DNA of 64,000 nt from Mastigias papua (lineage: Eukaryota; Cnidaria; Scyphozoa; Rhizostomeae; Mastigiidae): NCBI GenBank assembly GCA_964019165.1, contig OZ025282.1, positions 13,040,229-13,104,228 on the forward strand, written 5' to 3'. Positions 35,796 to 46,683 of the stretch are shown in pieces. Below the pieces are notes generated by a model. That model ran no database searches. It saw nothing but the letters and a program-made list of their open reading frames with translations, and was not told the DNA's origin. The position numbers were made by a program, and so were the translations under genes. How positions within the stretch are numbered: position 1 is the stretch's first letter; every line of letters starts with the position of its first letter.

Positions 35796-36256
35796 GTTCG
35801 TATAGTACTAGAATTAAGAAGAATGTTATTAAACTATTTAAGGATAATTATCCGGATATTAAATTGCAGGTTGTATTTAGATCTCCTGCTCGATTGTCAT
35901 CATTCTTTCGAATTAAGGACCGCTTTCCGTACCTTTTATGCTCCAATGTCATTTACAAATATACGTGTAATAGCTGTAATGCTACTTACTATGGGAAAAC
36001 CATAAGGAATCTCAAGGTTCGATGTTTGGAGCAACTGGGTAGAAATAGAAGCGGACAATAGACAAACTCCTCTAATCCATAATCTATAGGGGATCATATT
36101 GGTAAAACAGGTCATAATGCCACAATGGAAGACTTTAAGATCATTGCCAAAAGTAACAATGCTTTCGACCTTCTTATTTACGAAAGCCTTCTTATTCAAA
36201 AGGATAGACCCAGCCTTAACTCCCAACAGTCTTCCATCCCCTTAGTACTTTTCTAG
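35796..36256 (+). pseudogene. Penelope-like GIY-YIG endonuclease remnant
   Basis: Continues element 2 in another frame: FRIKDRFPYLLCSNVIYKYT, CNSCNATYYGKTIRNLKVR (YYG variant of the YIG motif) and LLIYESLLIQKDRPSLN with the catalytic glutamate. It ends at TAG 36254-36256. Two in-frame stops near 36059 and 36080 inactivate it. Confidence 0.85.
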
Positions 36257-36478
36257 CTGTTAGTTTCCTCTCATCTCTCCAGTGTTCTTTCCTCTGCTTT
36301 CTTGCTTTCAGGTACTTTTTAGTTTGTCTTTGCTATTCCCCTGATGTATATTCCTAGGTTGTTTACTTAATCGTACGTGACTTGATTCGCGTTTACTGTT
36401 ACACATTTCCGTCAATTGATCCTCCCCTTTGTACTCCTTTTATATATAGATATATTTTCCTCATTCATCCTTTTATTA

Positions 36479-36515
36479 CTGATGATGACTCTCGTGTGAG
36501 TCGAAACGTTTACTT
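36479..36515 (+). ncRNA. Hammerhead-like motif in Penelope element 2 tail
   Basis: CTGATGA (36479-36485), one unpaired T, stem GACTC (36487-36491), loop TCGTGT, stem GAGTC (36498-36502), GAAA (36503-36506), then CGTTTACTT. The 5-bp stem lies exactly between the two conserved hammerhead core strands. The extra T after CTGATGA departs from the consensus, and stems I and III are weak as a monomer. Hammerhead ribozymes are known in Penelope-like elements. Confidence 0.5.
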
Positions 36516-36540
36516 CTTGGATATGTCGTAGATTAATTTT

Positions 36541-37598
36541 AAGTCGCAATAGTACCACTGGATATGTCGTTATAAAATCAAGACGAAGAAATGTCTCTTT
36601 TTTTGGTTGCGGTCTTTGTACTGAAATTAATCAATTGTAGTCTCTTCATCTTCATCAGAAGTATCTGTATCAATTGTTAGTTTTGGGGCATCTCCTAAAG
36701 AAACTTCGTCCTCTGGGATTACTTCCAGTGGATCACATTTGAGATCCTCAAAACTGTAAAGGTGCTCAAGCAAACCTTTACATGTAACATACTTAAGACA
36801 AATAAATTTGAACCATCAGGACCACTAAGAGAAATACTTAATGCTCACATAATTATAACTTTTTCGAAAATTCTTTCCAACCGGGTCAAGAATGCCATAG
36901 GATTGACGATTGTTCAAGGAAAATACACTGCACTGTGTCAGTCGCGAAGTAGATTAGAGACATTACAAAAGAAGCTGACTAAGAAATTATAAACTATAAA
37001 GATAGATACTCTAAAGCATATGAAATTAAAAAAAAGCGTAAACAGTCTGTTGATACTACAGAATTTCACTATAGCACAAAAAGCGGGAACATTCTGTTAG
37101 CATACTTAAAGCTTTTTTGTCCGACACTCGTAAAAGTATGAAATTAAAGAAACAATGCATTAAAAGTAAAAATATTTCAAAATATCACTAATTTCTTACA
37201 GAAAGCTATAGTATTCTGCAAGTGCTATTGCATGTTCTAATTTGGGAAGGCGAGACCTATAGAATAGTTGTTTAAAGATTCAAAATCTGCACAAATACTT
37301 TACAAAATGCATTATGGCTTAGTGAGTCCATTAGGGTGAGCGAAGAATGTTGCATTTGTGACGCCACGCAATGTCCCGATCTCTACGGAAGCGTTCGCAA
37401 ATACTCGGAGAAATTCCTGCTTTTAAATATGTAAAACACGTATAGTTCCAAAAGCAGACAGAAGTTTTTAAGTGTTGTCTTTATTTCAAGATAAACCCTT
37501 TGATCTGTAACAAATATGACCTTCAAGATGACGATTGCTCTCAAACACATAGTATGGTAGATGAAGAACTTTCTATTGATTTATAGACAAAAACTTAC
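36541..37598. other. Unassigned minus-strand coding remnant and intronic sequence
   Basis: A minus-strand reading of about 45 codons ends at 36627 with a strongly acidic tail (DTDTSDEDEETTID). Upstream it reads LLEHLYSFEDLKCDP. It looks like the C-terminus of a protein or transposon product, but the family was not recognised. The rest, apart from the Penelope 3' tip at 37064-37143, is featureless. Confidence 0.35.
37064..37143 (-). mobile_element. Isolated 3' tip of a Penelope-like element
   Basis: About 80 bp nearly identical to the 3' terminus of the Penelope element at 19748, in the same orientation, starting TTTCACTATAGCAC and including GCTTTTTTGTCCGACACTCG. No coding part remains, so this is an extremely 5'-truncated copy of the same family. 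Confidence 0.75.
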
Positions 37599-37793
37599 CG
37601 TATAGAATATATCCCATCATGGATCCTCTGTTTGTATAATTAGGGTATGAGCCAAACGGCTTGTTGATTACCAAATAGACATAAGAGTATTTAAAAGTGA
37701 AGAAGCCCGGATTGAATGTTCCGCAATAAGTTTTCGTTAACATCTGTGCAAACAGCAGGATGGAGACTAAATTTTTGTAGAAGGTGTTTGAAC
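37599..37793 (-). CDS. CUB-domain membrane protein, exon with second half of CUB
   Basis: A 195-nt exon with a pyrimidine-rich acceptor (TTTTTATTTCAG) and a consensus donor (G|GTAAGTTT). It starts with two bases and ends with one, compatible with both neighbours. The product reads SNTFYKNLVSILL, then KTYCGTFNPGFFTFKYSYVY and RGSMMGYILY: the fourth CUB cysteine (YCG) and the last beta strands of the domain. Read through, the preceding exon supplies the first half of the same CUB. CUB domains mediate extracellular protein binding, often Ca2+-dependent; the partner here is unknown. Confidence 0.85.
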
Positions 37794-38009
37794 CTGAAAT
37801 AAAAATGAATGCAAATTAAGTCAATTACCATATATTGCCTATATGACTAAGATGAATCAAATGTTGAGGAGGAGCGATATTAAGTATACTTTATGCATAT
37901 AAACAAGTATACTAGAAGTGGAAATCACAAATGAAGCAAAATTGTGGAAATGGTAGACCCGACCGATTGTTTTGTATAAATAACCTCAAGCTGTATTCAA
38001 GCCCATATC

Positions 38010-38297
38010 TTAAGAAACCTCTCTTTGCATATAATGTAGCAATAAAAGTTTAGGTCCTAAAATCAACGGAGGAATTAAATTCCTAATTCCCCTCAAAGCT
38101 GCATCATATGGTTTGCTGTTGTTGTTGTCGTTGTTTTTTGTTGTTATAGTTGCTACACTGTCTGTTGTATTTGGTAACTCACTCATGAGTCCAATTAATA
38201 GTATTATTAAGATAGAGCCTACAAAAATAGTAATAATCTGTCTGGTTTCAATGAAGAAGTGAGAAGGCGTTCTCATATTTTCCAAAAGAATCAACAT
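38010..38297 (-). CDS. Unrecognised open frame with a hydrophobic segment
   Basis: A 95-codon frame with a predicted membrane-spanning stretch (QIITIFVGSILIILLIGLM), an Asn/Thr/Lys-rich section (TTKNNDNNNSKPYDA) and a C-terminus LIPPLILGPKLLLLHYM. A CCCTCAG acceptor-like site lies immediately upstream, but its phase does not match the CUB gene exons. No family recognised; it may be chance. Confidence 0.25.
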   Translation of the reverse strand: MLILLENMRTPSHFFIETRQIITIFVGSILIILLIGLMSELPNTTDSVATITTKNNDNNNSKPYDAALRGIRNLIPPLILGPKLLLLHYMQREVS

Positions 38298-38394
38298 CCT
38301 GAGGGAATGATAAATAAGTCGGTTGAAATGTAACTTGATAGTGTTAGCAATTCCGAGTTTTTTTCTGCTGATTCTACTACATCTTCTAATGACA

Positions 38395-38845
38395 TTTGCA
38401 TTCTCTATTTTAAGCTACCTTATCTTGTCTTGTCTAGCTTTTTACAACGTAAGGTGCGCTCAACAGTCAAGCAGTATTGAAAAGATCTTAAGATTAAGCT
38501 AGTTTTCTCCTCTTTTAAAATTAAAAGCTTAATGAAGGTTAAAGATTCTGTACCCAGATTGCCCGGCTCAAATGATATATATAAATTTACTTGTGCGAAA
38601 TGTAATTCCGCGTACGTTGGTGAAACGAGCCGACACTTGTCAAGAAGAGTATGTGAGCATTTGGTCATTTATAAAAATTCACACATTTTTAAGAAATTAA
38701 AGGGCTTTAAGAATTTAAAATGATAGCTGCTTTAGAATATTAGATTCAGCAAGCACCCATTTTCAACTTAAGTTTAAAGAAGCTTTACATATTATGTGGG
38801 AAAAACCTATTTTAAATTAGCAAATCCAACATTTAGAGATCTCAC
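38395..38845 (+). pseudogene. Penelope-like element 3, GIY-YIG fragment
   Basis: Plus-strand frame reading KVRSTVKQY, FSSFKIKSLMKVKDSVPR, then NDIYKFTCAKCNSAYVGETS (GIY-YIG core with a CxxC pair) and RHLSRRVCEHL. It ends in LDSAST and ALHIMWEKP in other frames near 38750-38810. It belongs to a different Penelope family from elements 1 and 2. The RT is absent. Confidence 0.78.
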
Positions 38846-38849
38846 TAAG

Positions 38850-39700
38850 ATCATAACGATTCCCAACCTCGATCACAACAGAACATTTCAAGAGGAGCTC
38901 CTCTCCCATGAAGTGTTATTCCTAAAGTTGCAGAATATTGCAGTGATTAAAAGTTTTGCATCAGGAAATTTTTATGACAATGCGGATTATCTTCATTATT
39001 TTGAATGTAGTAAGTCACGTTACAGTAACCTAGTTGAGGTCTAATGTAAAGCTTTTAACGAATGCTTAAGATTTCCTGGGAGAGATACTTTGAAACAAAT
39101 CTCAATAGTCCTAGCATCTTTCTCGAATTGGATATAGCCCATCAATATGACTCAAGGAAGAACACTTTGAGTCTAGTACAATACCTAGATATTTATATTT
39201 GTCCATTTTAGTTACGAGCACATAATTAAGGAATAGCACTGGATGGCCAGTCTTTTTCTCTCTTAGTTGAATAAATTAATTCCGCAGCTTGTGTTCTAGG
39301 ACAAGGGTTAAAACATATTTTCCATTATTAGCCCATAATGTGTTAGAAATTTAAGTAATAGTTCATACATTCAGATGCTTCTTTTGGGTCCCTAGCGGTA
39401 GTAAACAGGGATGTATCATCAGCATACCATTTCACAGTGCATTTAAGATCTTCTGTCAAATCTTCGATATAGGCATGAAACATTAATATCCCTAGGATTA
39501 AGCTTTGAGGAACACCTACAGAAACATACTCCGGTTAGAAGACTGGCCTTTCAAGACTTTAAAGTGTGTTCGATTAGAGTAGAAGCTATGAAGAAGCAAA
39601 TATAAAGAAAAAGAAACTGGATAGGACACTGACCTTCGAACAATAGATAGCATGCGTCTATCAGTCGCTTTGAATACATTTTAAAAAATGAAGGTAATGT
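38850..39700 (-). pseudogene. LINE reverse transcriptase fragment, minus strand
   Basis: Translating the minus strand gives VGVPQSLILGILMFHAYIED (motif B region), KWYADDTSLFTTARDPKEA (motif C, about 39420), then thumb-like sequence. It ends with SRLGIVMILVRSLNVGF near 38850. Stops and frameshifts abound. The plus-strand frame at 38796-39044 is only its shadow. It meets the Penelope 3 fragment tail-to-tail. Confidence 0.75.
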
Positions 39701-40602
39701 TGATTTCCTGTTTAGAAGTGGCTGCAGGAAGGCTGGATGTGAGAATGGAGTTCGACTGTTTTGAAACCGATTTTTATGCTAGTTTCATTGAAGAGCTGGA
39801 TAAATTGAATGTGGTATGTTCTTATGCTTTCTTACGAGATATTTTGCGCTATAACTAGGCTGATTTACACTGAAAAACGATACACGATGCAGTAGGTAAG
39901 TGTGCACTTTCCCTATGTATCGGCAGGGCCGGTTTTTCTGATTTGTTTCAAATTAGTATCTAGCTATTTATGTCTATAACTGTCATAAAAATCTATATTA
40001 TCAGGTTATAGCATTTCCTTTTTATGCATTTCTCATAACATTTTTCAATGATGGGAACATCCCGATCATACCAGAAAACGACAAGGACAAACTGGAATTT
40101 AGGCCTACTCGTGAAAGGAAGGGAATGAATCAACCTTGTAAACTGGATAAAGCTACTACAACCTTGCATATAGTACGACTTAACATTGAAGTGTCTTTTA
40201 AAAATGCCCTCCTTTCAATGCAGACTAATGACATGTTAAATGCCATGTAAAGTGACCACATTACAAGATTACTTAAACAGCCAACTCCCCCTCTAAGATT
40301 TTTGAAGGTTGAGCTAGAGGAGACTGTAAGAATAAGGAGATCATTCAATATAGAAACCATGTGGGTAATTTTCAATAGAGTTTGGACAGATAGCAGAATT
40401 ACCAAAAACCTGCAATCTTCTGTACGTGCCCCAAGAGATATTTGTTCATTGAGTTTTTAGACTATCCATGAGGTTGTGTCAAAGCGTGTTAATTTTAAAA
40501 AGAAAGCAGACACAGATATATCTACAGTTCAATTAACAGTTGGTGGAAAGAAAACTGCTATATAGAATATCTATATAGGATCAATTAAAAATATATACTT
40601 TT
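39701..40602. other. Degenerate sequence, no gene recognised
   Basis: A coding-like plus-strand stretch at 40120-40560 (for example PPLRFLKVELEETVRIRRSF) has stops and no recognised domain; it may be an old transposon. Confidence 0.3.
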
Positions 40603-41330
40603 CTATAAGTAAACGTTTGGACTTACGTCTTCATCAGTTACAGCTTTCCAGAAAAATAAAGCGCATTTATAATAACATAGTAGCATAATAATAATAAAAT
40701 TGAGCAATATGAAATTACACATTGACGATCAAAACTTTACATAAAACAAAACGACTACAATGACTAACACATGCAATTGAAAAGAAGGGAAATAAAAGTT
40801 TGCACATTAGACCAGGGTGTTGGAGAAGAAGATGCGGTTCATCTCTAAGGAATACTGATAATGCTAAACAAAAACACCGTAAGTGTTAAATAGGAGACAG
40901 AGAAGGTAGATGCAAGCATAAATGGATAATGCAATGCAACAAGACCAAATATTAAAAAGGTCAAATAAAGAAAATACTATAAATTGCGTATAAATCAATG
41001 CCATGGTATAAAACAAAGAGATGAGAAGAGAGAATAAAGAAACACAAAAAAACCATTAAACTTAATTAAATGATAATACTTTGCTTCTACTTCCCTAGCA
41101 CTAAGATCACTGGGTGTGAAAGTATGTAGCTTGTATTGCCAGAAACTCTCACGTATCCCATCACCCAATTAGACTATCAATAATAGTGACCGGTATGTTT
41201 TCCAGAAACCAATGATGTGATTCCTCAGAAAAATGTCTGAAGAAGTCCATCTTGGGATCTGATGGTGCTAACCTAAACCCAAGATAGCAAGCTCTATATT
41301 TATTAAACCTTATCCTAAAAGGCGTGCGTG
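40603..41330 (-). mobile_element. Penelope-like element 4, C-terminal and tail fragment
   Basis: The minus strand around 41250-41090 reads MDFFRHFSEESHHWFLENIP and VTIIDSLIG, then an AREVEA-type end, matching the extreme C-terminus of another Penelope family. Some 430 bp downstream the 3' tail carries the CTGATGA...CGTTTACTT motif (40607-40637). RT coding was not recognised upstream. Confidence 0.65.
40607..40637 (-). ncRNA. Hammerhead-like motif in Penelope element 4 tail
   Basis: On the minus strand: CTGATGA, one extra A, stem GAC, loop GTAA, stem GTC, CAAA, then CGTTTACTT. The arrangement equals that at 10257 and 36479, but the second core strand is CAAA instead of GAAA, so this copy is probably inactive. 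Confidence 0.4.
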
Positions 41331-42549
41331 GTAGCACTTTTCAAGGCGCTCAGATGAAACCCTATCGGGGTGCGCAGGCCATCAAGAAATGCATGAAAAA
41401 ATCCTGTAAGGCTTGATTGCTGTTAATAATAACATGATGCAATCATACAGGTTGATCAAATAGAACAGGCACGAAGCCAACAGTTGATTGAGAGGTTTTT
41501 AGCCCAAACATATTCTGTCTAAAGAACTAATAATTTCCTGTCTTTAGATACATGCATTGTATTATATCTTGAATGAACACAGTCTTGGAGATGCGTCTCT
41601 AGCCTTTCAGGAGGGTAAACGTTGAAAAACTTCCTTCTGCGTCGGACCAATCCATGGCCGGTCCTCCCATATCACTAAACATGTATATCAGTTCCAAGGC
41701 ATAACATCGTCTCGCGGTTTCTACAGAAATACATACCACTGGTATATAAATAACAGTGCAACGGTATCATAGTTGTATTGTCATGCTTTCCTGAAAATAG
41801 ACATATTTTAGGGGCAGGTCCAGTCTAGAACCTGACTAAGTTCCAAATACCTGGAGGGATAGAGCCTAATGGTGCTATGAAAATATTAAGACAACGCCCT
41901 TTTATACAGCAAGCAACGGCCCTTTTAATCAAAATTGCTGATAAACATGGAGGAGAACATAATGGCTTCCTTGGGGTCCATAATGCTGAGATTTGTACTA
42001 TTTTCTCAAGGTAGATCATTTGTGTTTCAATGGCTCTGGTCTCCAATTCATTGTTTCAGGATGTTGAACAAACGCAAAGTGCAAAAGCAGTTAAAGTGAA
42101 AGCGTTGAGAGCACTTGGAAATCTATTGAAATACTGCAATATATACACAGAATAGACAATGAAGCAGAAATTCTTAAATCAGAAAAGCGGAACATCATAC
42201 ATACTTCTCGACAATTATTGTTTTCCATCATTGCAGACATTATTCATATTATGGCAAATTTTGCTTTAGGTGCAGGTTTCCCTTGAGGGTCTATGATATT
42301 CTATAGGACAATGAACAATTCTTTCCAACTAGTGGTAATCTAAGCTCCCTCCTATGGATGACATGTTTCTAAAGTGGTCGTCTATTATGTGATAAACTGT
42401 TTGGTAATTCTCTAGGTCTAGATGATTATGCTGAGAGCATAAATATACATTGTCTTCTGAGATCTTCATTGGTATAATACAGCATAAATGATACAATTCG
42501 TTGCATACAAGTCAATACAAAGACATCTGTAGCCCAGACTGCAGAATTT
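41331..42549. other. No gene recognised
   Basis: Intronic sequence. It contains the left member (42013-42043) of a 31-bp direct repeat whose partner lies at 46342-46372, outside the far end of the large inverted repeat. Confidence 0.4.
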
Positions 42550-43470
42550 TTTTTGATAAATATTATCACAAGATATTTCTCCAAAAATCTAACGCGAACT
42601 TTTTCGAGATCCCTCCCCGTTCAAGAAATATAACGCTTTGATCACGAAGCAACGTTTACGTGCCTTCCAGTTGATATTTATTGATATATTAATCCATACA
42701 ATTCGCCTTCATGAATAAAATGTAAGTTAGATAGTATCGATCTAATGTGTATTCGTTCTCTCAACTCTAAATAACGTTAGTAAATGGCGACAGCAGGTGA
42801 ATTTGGATTGAAAAGTCCCGGGGAAATGTCACGTGGAAAATGGCAGAAAACCTTCCATGCTTCCATTCATGCCTTACTACTGCACACGCTATTTATTCCG
42901 TAAAACATAGAAATTGTCAAAAATATCTTCAAATCACTTACATAACAGATGGTATCGTATCCTATAATCTTTCATCATATAAATCTTTGAGATAAATATA
43001 GTGTGTACTGTCTTAATCAGTATTGTAAAAAGACGTCCTCAACATTGCCACTTGACTTTTGCAGGCTGATATTGGTAGTCTTCGCTAGTGTAAAAAGACA
43101 CCACACTCACATTCTAGGTTCCTATGCTTATGCTAAGCAACGCAAAAACTGCCATTTTCTACCAGACGTTGGTAAGGAAAGTTTCGATGATTTATGTAGG
43201 CTACTTTCACTCATGCTTTAGAAGCTCACTGTCTGTCTCCACCACATTGATAGGAATGACATTTAACAGATGCTAATATTCATATATAACTGTTAAGATA
43301 AGTTTCATAATAATCAATGTCATCCTAAAGAATTAATACTTAATTATAAAGCTCAACTCATATTTTCAATAATAGCTGCAAAGGAACCCAAACCTCTGAA
43401 TTAAATTCAAGGATAAAGGGGGACTCTCCATGTCCTTTAAGTTTCCAAAAAATTATATCTGGCTTAGAAG
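42550..43470 (+). repeat. Large inverted repeat, left arm
   Basis: About 920 bp that pairs with 45070-45992 in reverse orientation, with only scattered differences. The frame 43003-43221 has a near-identical minus-strand counterpart at 45343-45537, which reflects the DNA duplication and not a recognised protein. The outer end lies at TAAATATTATCACAAGATA; the inner end lies at GGCTTAGAAG. Confidence 0.88.
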
Positions 43471-45069
43471 GCTAGTTTGAAGAACTCTAAGATTTGCTAA
43501 GTTACCAGGTAAGTGCAAAACCATCTATTAGTGCCTAGATAGCCTTCAATTATCGACTAGATATATTTGGACGTTCTGTTCAAAATTTTGACACTGATTT
43601 CTCCTCCACTATTTATCATTTCCCCCTCCTACATAGTAATTTTTTGCCGTAGGCTTCTCTTCGTAATAAGCATAAAATTCATCTTCGATAACAACATTTA
43701 TCTGTCAGTTAAGAGATGTGGAAGGGATGTGGAAGAATTAATGGAAGTCCAGTGATTTATGCTAGAGTAGATTTTGTCATTGCCACCTTGAGCGTTCATC
43801 AAGACTCACTTGACCATTTTAAGAATTTCCATAATCTCTTTATATTTCATGAGATGATACTTATAGAAGTTGCGAATTACTCTGAAACAAGAGTAGAGAT
43901 ACTTTTGTTAGAAAAAATAATGGCGTACCCCCTATGTTTGAATATTGTTCGGATTGATCTTGATTTTCAAATCCCCCCATTTGCCTTTACAAGGTCAGAA
44001 CGTGTTGTTTTTGAAGACCTTGATGTGTAGTGCATGCCACCTGTTGTCTTTCGTGGTTCTAGGATCACCTCTGGGTAGTGCTATTACTTGTGATAAGTTC
44101 TGTTTTCGTTATCCCTCATGATTGAATGCATTGATTCTGAAAACTTACTGAAGGTAGTGTAGGTACATGTAAGTGTTTTCTTCAAGGCTGTAAAATTGCA
44201 GATTGCACAGTTTAATTTCTTTAAGTTAAACTATCAGAATATTATCTCTGAGAAATGGGCATGGCTGCAGAACATCCAGGCCCCTTAATGACAAAATCCC
44301 CTAGTTAATAATTTTAGAAATCATTACTACATTGAAGTAGAAAGTAAGCGTAAACCAGTTCCATTTCCTTTATATATCGTAATGGATGTACTTTGATTGC
44401 ATCTGCTCTATTTCTTTAGCAAATTGCGTGTGATGCTTGTTATGCCCTTGGGATGAAATCTTGACTTGTGGTTACTAACCTTAGAAATGAAATGGTAGCC
44501 ATTTACGTTGGCCTTTATGAAGATGCCATGTTTGTTACCGGTTTTCCATTGATTCTAGTGCTAACAATGGCATCACATGTGCAGATTATGAGACGACTAT
44601 AATGTAATTAGTGTTACTAGAGCTCAGACCTACTACATGGCTCAAAACAGATTCTGCAAAATAAGATCCAACAATTCCTTCAAACCAGCCTGAAGTGGTT
44701 TTTAGGTTTGTAGTTATCAAATGATTAAAAATTCGCAAAAGACAGGAAAATTAATATGACTGTAACTCAATGTAACTATTATAATAATCATTAAACAAGT
44801 TACAGTTCGTCTTGAACCATCATTTTACATATAAGACTGGTCATCTCAAGTATGTCTAATCCTTTTAAATAACAATGTATACAATATGCAAGCAAATATT
44901 CTAGCAGAGGATAAAAATTTTATCTTCTCGGCTAGAATTTTGCTTGCATATACTTATCTACAACAGATATTTTGCAAATTCTAAGACATACTATAAATTT
45001 ACGTGATGAACACTTGTTAATTCCCTCCATTTTTTCAATATTTAATTGAATGACATTCTCAAAATCAGT
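43471..45069. other. Spacer of the large inverted repeat
   Basis: About 1.6 kb of unique AT-rich sequence without a recognised gene. It includes a 66-bp near-perfect hairpin at 44885-44950. Confidence 0.5.
44885..44950. repeat. Short hairpin within the spacer
   Basis: The left arm TATGCAAGCAAATATTCTAG pairs with the right arm CTAGAATTTTGCTTGCATA around an AAAATTTT centre, with only small mismatches. It could be a foldback repeat or a cruciform-prone site. Confidence 0.75.
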
Positions 45070-45992
45070 CTTCTAAGCCAGATATAATTTTTTGGAAACT
45101 TAAAGGACATGGAGAGTCCCCCTTTATCCTTGAATTTAATTCAGAGGTTTTGGTTCCTTTGCAGCTATTATTGAAAATATGAGTTGAGCTTTATAATTAA
45201 GTATTAATTCTTTAGGATGACATTGATTATTATGAAAATTATCTTAACAGTTATATATGAATATTAGCATCTGTTAAATGTCATTCCTATCAATGTGGTG
45301 GAGACAGACAGTGAGCTTCTAAAGCATGAATGAAAGTAGCCTTCATAAATCATCGAAACTTTCCTTACCAACGTCTGGTAGAAAAGGGCAGTTTTTGCGT
45401 TGCTTAGCACAAGCATAGGAACCTAGAATGTGAGTGTTGTGTCTTTTTACACTAGCGAAGACTACCAGTATCAGCCTGCAAAAGTCAAGTGGCAATGTTG
45501 AGGACGTCTTTTTACAATACTGATTAAGACAGTACACACTATATTTATCTCAAAGGTTTATATGATGAAAGATTATAGGATACGATACCATCTGTTATGT
45601 AAGTGATTTGAAGATATTTTTGACAATTTCTATGTTTTACGGAATAAATAGCGTGTGCAGTAGTAAAGCATGAATGGAAGCATGGAAGGTTTTCTGCCAT
45701 TTTTCACGTGACATTTCCCCGGGACTTTTCAATCCAAATTCACCTGCTGTCGCCATTTACTAACGTTATTTAGAGTTGAGAGAACGAATACACATTAGAT
45801 TGATACTATCTAACTTACATTTTATTCATGACGGCGAATTGTATGGATTAATATATCAATAAATATCAACTGGAAGGCACGTAAACGTTGCTTCGTGATC
45901 AAAGCGTTATATTTCTTGAACGGGGAGGGATCTCGAAAAAGTTCGCGTTAGATTTTTGGAGAAATATCTTGTGATAATATTTATTGAAAAAA
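45070..45992 (-). repeat. Large inverted repeat, right arm
   Basis: Reverse-orientation copy of 42550-43470. Differences are single substitutions and a few small indels. Together with the spacer it forms a 3.4-kb structure resembling either a foldback/long-TIR transposon or two oppositely inserted copies of one repeat. Confidence 0.88.
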
Positions 45993-46403
45993 ATTTCGGA
46001 TAAGTCTTAACAGATTTTACACCGGGTTGTTTGAAGGAGGTGTAGTAAAATTGGAGATTCTGGCCTTCTGATTGGTCAATAAGGCAGAAGATTCGCCAAT
46101 TGGGGATCGTGCTAACAGTCAATCAAGATTTGTCCACTATGCTGATTGGTCCAGGAAATTTTAGGCATATTGCAAGTGTATGACACTAAGATAGCAGCGA
46201 TGCTGTGTTAGTTTCCAATAACATCATTAGTTGTTTTGTGGTGTTTAGGGATATTCGGTCAGGCACAGTGACAGGGTCTTAAGTCTCCTCCCTGAAAAGG
46301 TGGCCACTGTAAAGAGTGAAATAGTATTGAAAGATAAATTCAGATCATTTGTGTTTCAATGGCTCTGGTCTCTAAGACGATGATAGACCCATTTTATCAA
46401 GAC

Positions 46404-46683
46404 TACAATGCCTGCCAAAAGTAATTGGAACACCCACACAATTGTACTGATTTCCGACTCCTGCCGCTTCTCCTTGACACCACTTAAAATATAGACCCCC
46501 TCCGCCCTGAAATAATGTTGATTCGATAGCGGAGACCAGTAGCTTCAAAAACACGCATCACTTTTGGCCTTCGAGTTGCTCATATTTGCTTCATACAACA
46601 TTGTTTAACGGGGGAGGGGATGTTATATCTCATCTATTTCGTAAATCATAGCCAGTGTTCCAAGACTTTTGGCAGGCATTGTA
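46404..46683. mobile_element. Tc1/mariner-like MITE, copy 3 (divergent)
   Basis: A 280-bp element. The left end reads TACAATGCCTGCCAAAAGT and the complement of the right end is TACAATGCCTGCCAAAAGTC; both continue into TTGGAACAC. TA lies at each edge. Internal layout (purine-rich block, GGGGGAGGGG) resembles copies 1 and 2, but sequence identity is lower, so it is a related subfamily. Confidence 0.8.

Larger units (their letters stand above)
34860..36540 (+). mobile_element. Penelope-like element 2, decayed
   Basis: Plus-strand element with RT (34866-35795), a frame-shifted GIY-YIG domain (about 35800-36256) and a 3' tail carrying a hammerhead-like motif (36479-36515). The N-terminus is truncated. 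The RT is open over 309 codons, but two stops and a frameshift disable the nuclease. It has the same orientation as the APE LINE upstream. Ends were not defined by a target duplication. Confidence 0.88.

Noticed and set aside
38796..39044. 82-codon plus-strand frame
   Set aside because: It is the antisense shadow of a minus-strand LINE RT thumb remnant and overlaps the Penelope 3' end.
43003..43221. Frame conserved between 43003-43221 (+) and 45343-45537 (-) as a possible gene pair
   Set aside because: The similarity extends over the full 920-bp DNA arms, well outside the frame, and the product has no recognised domain.
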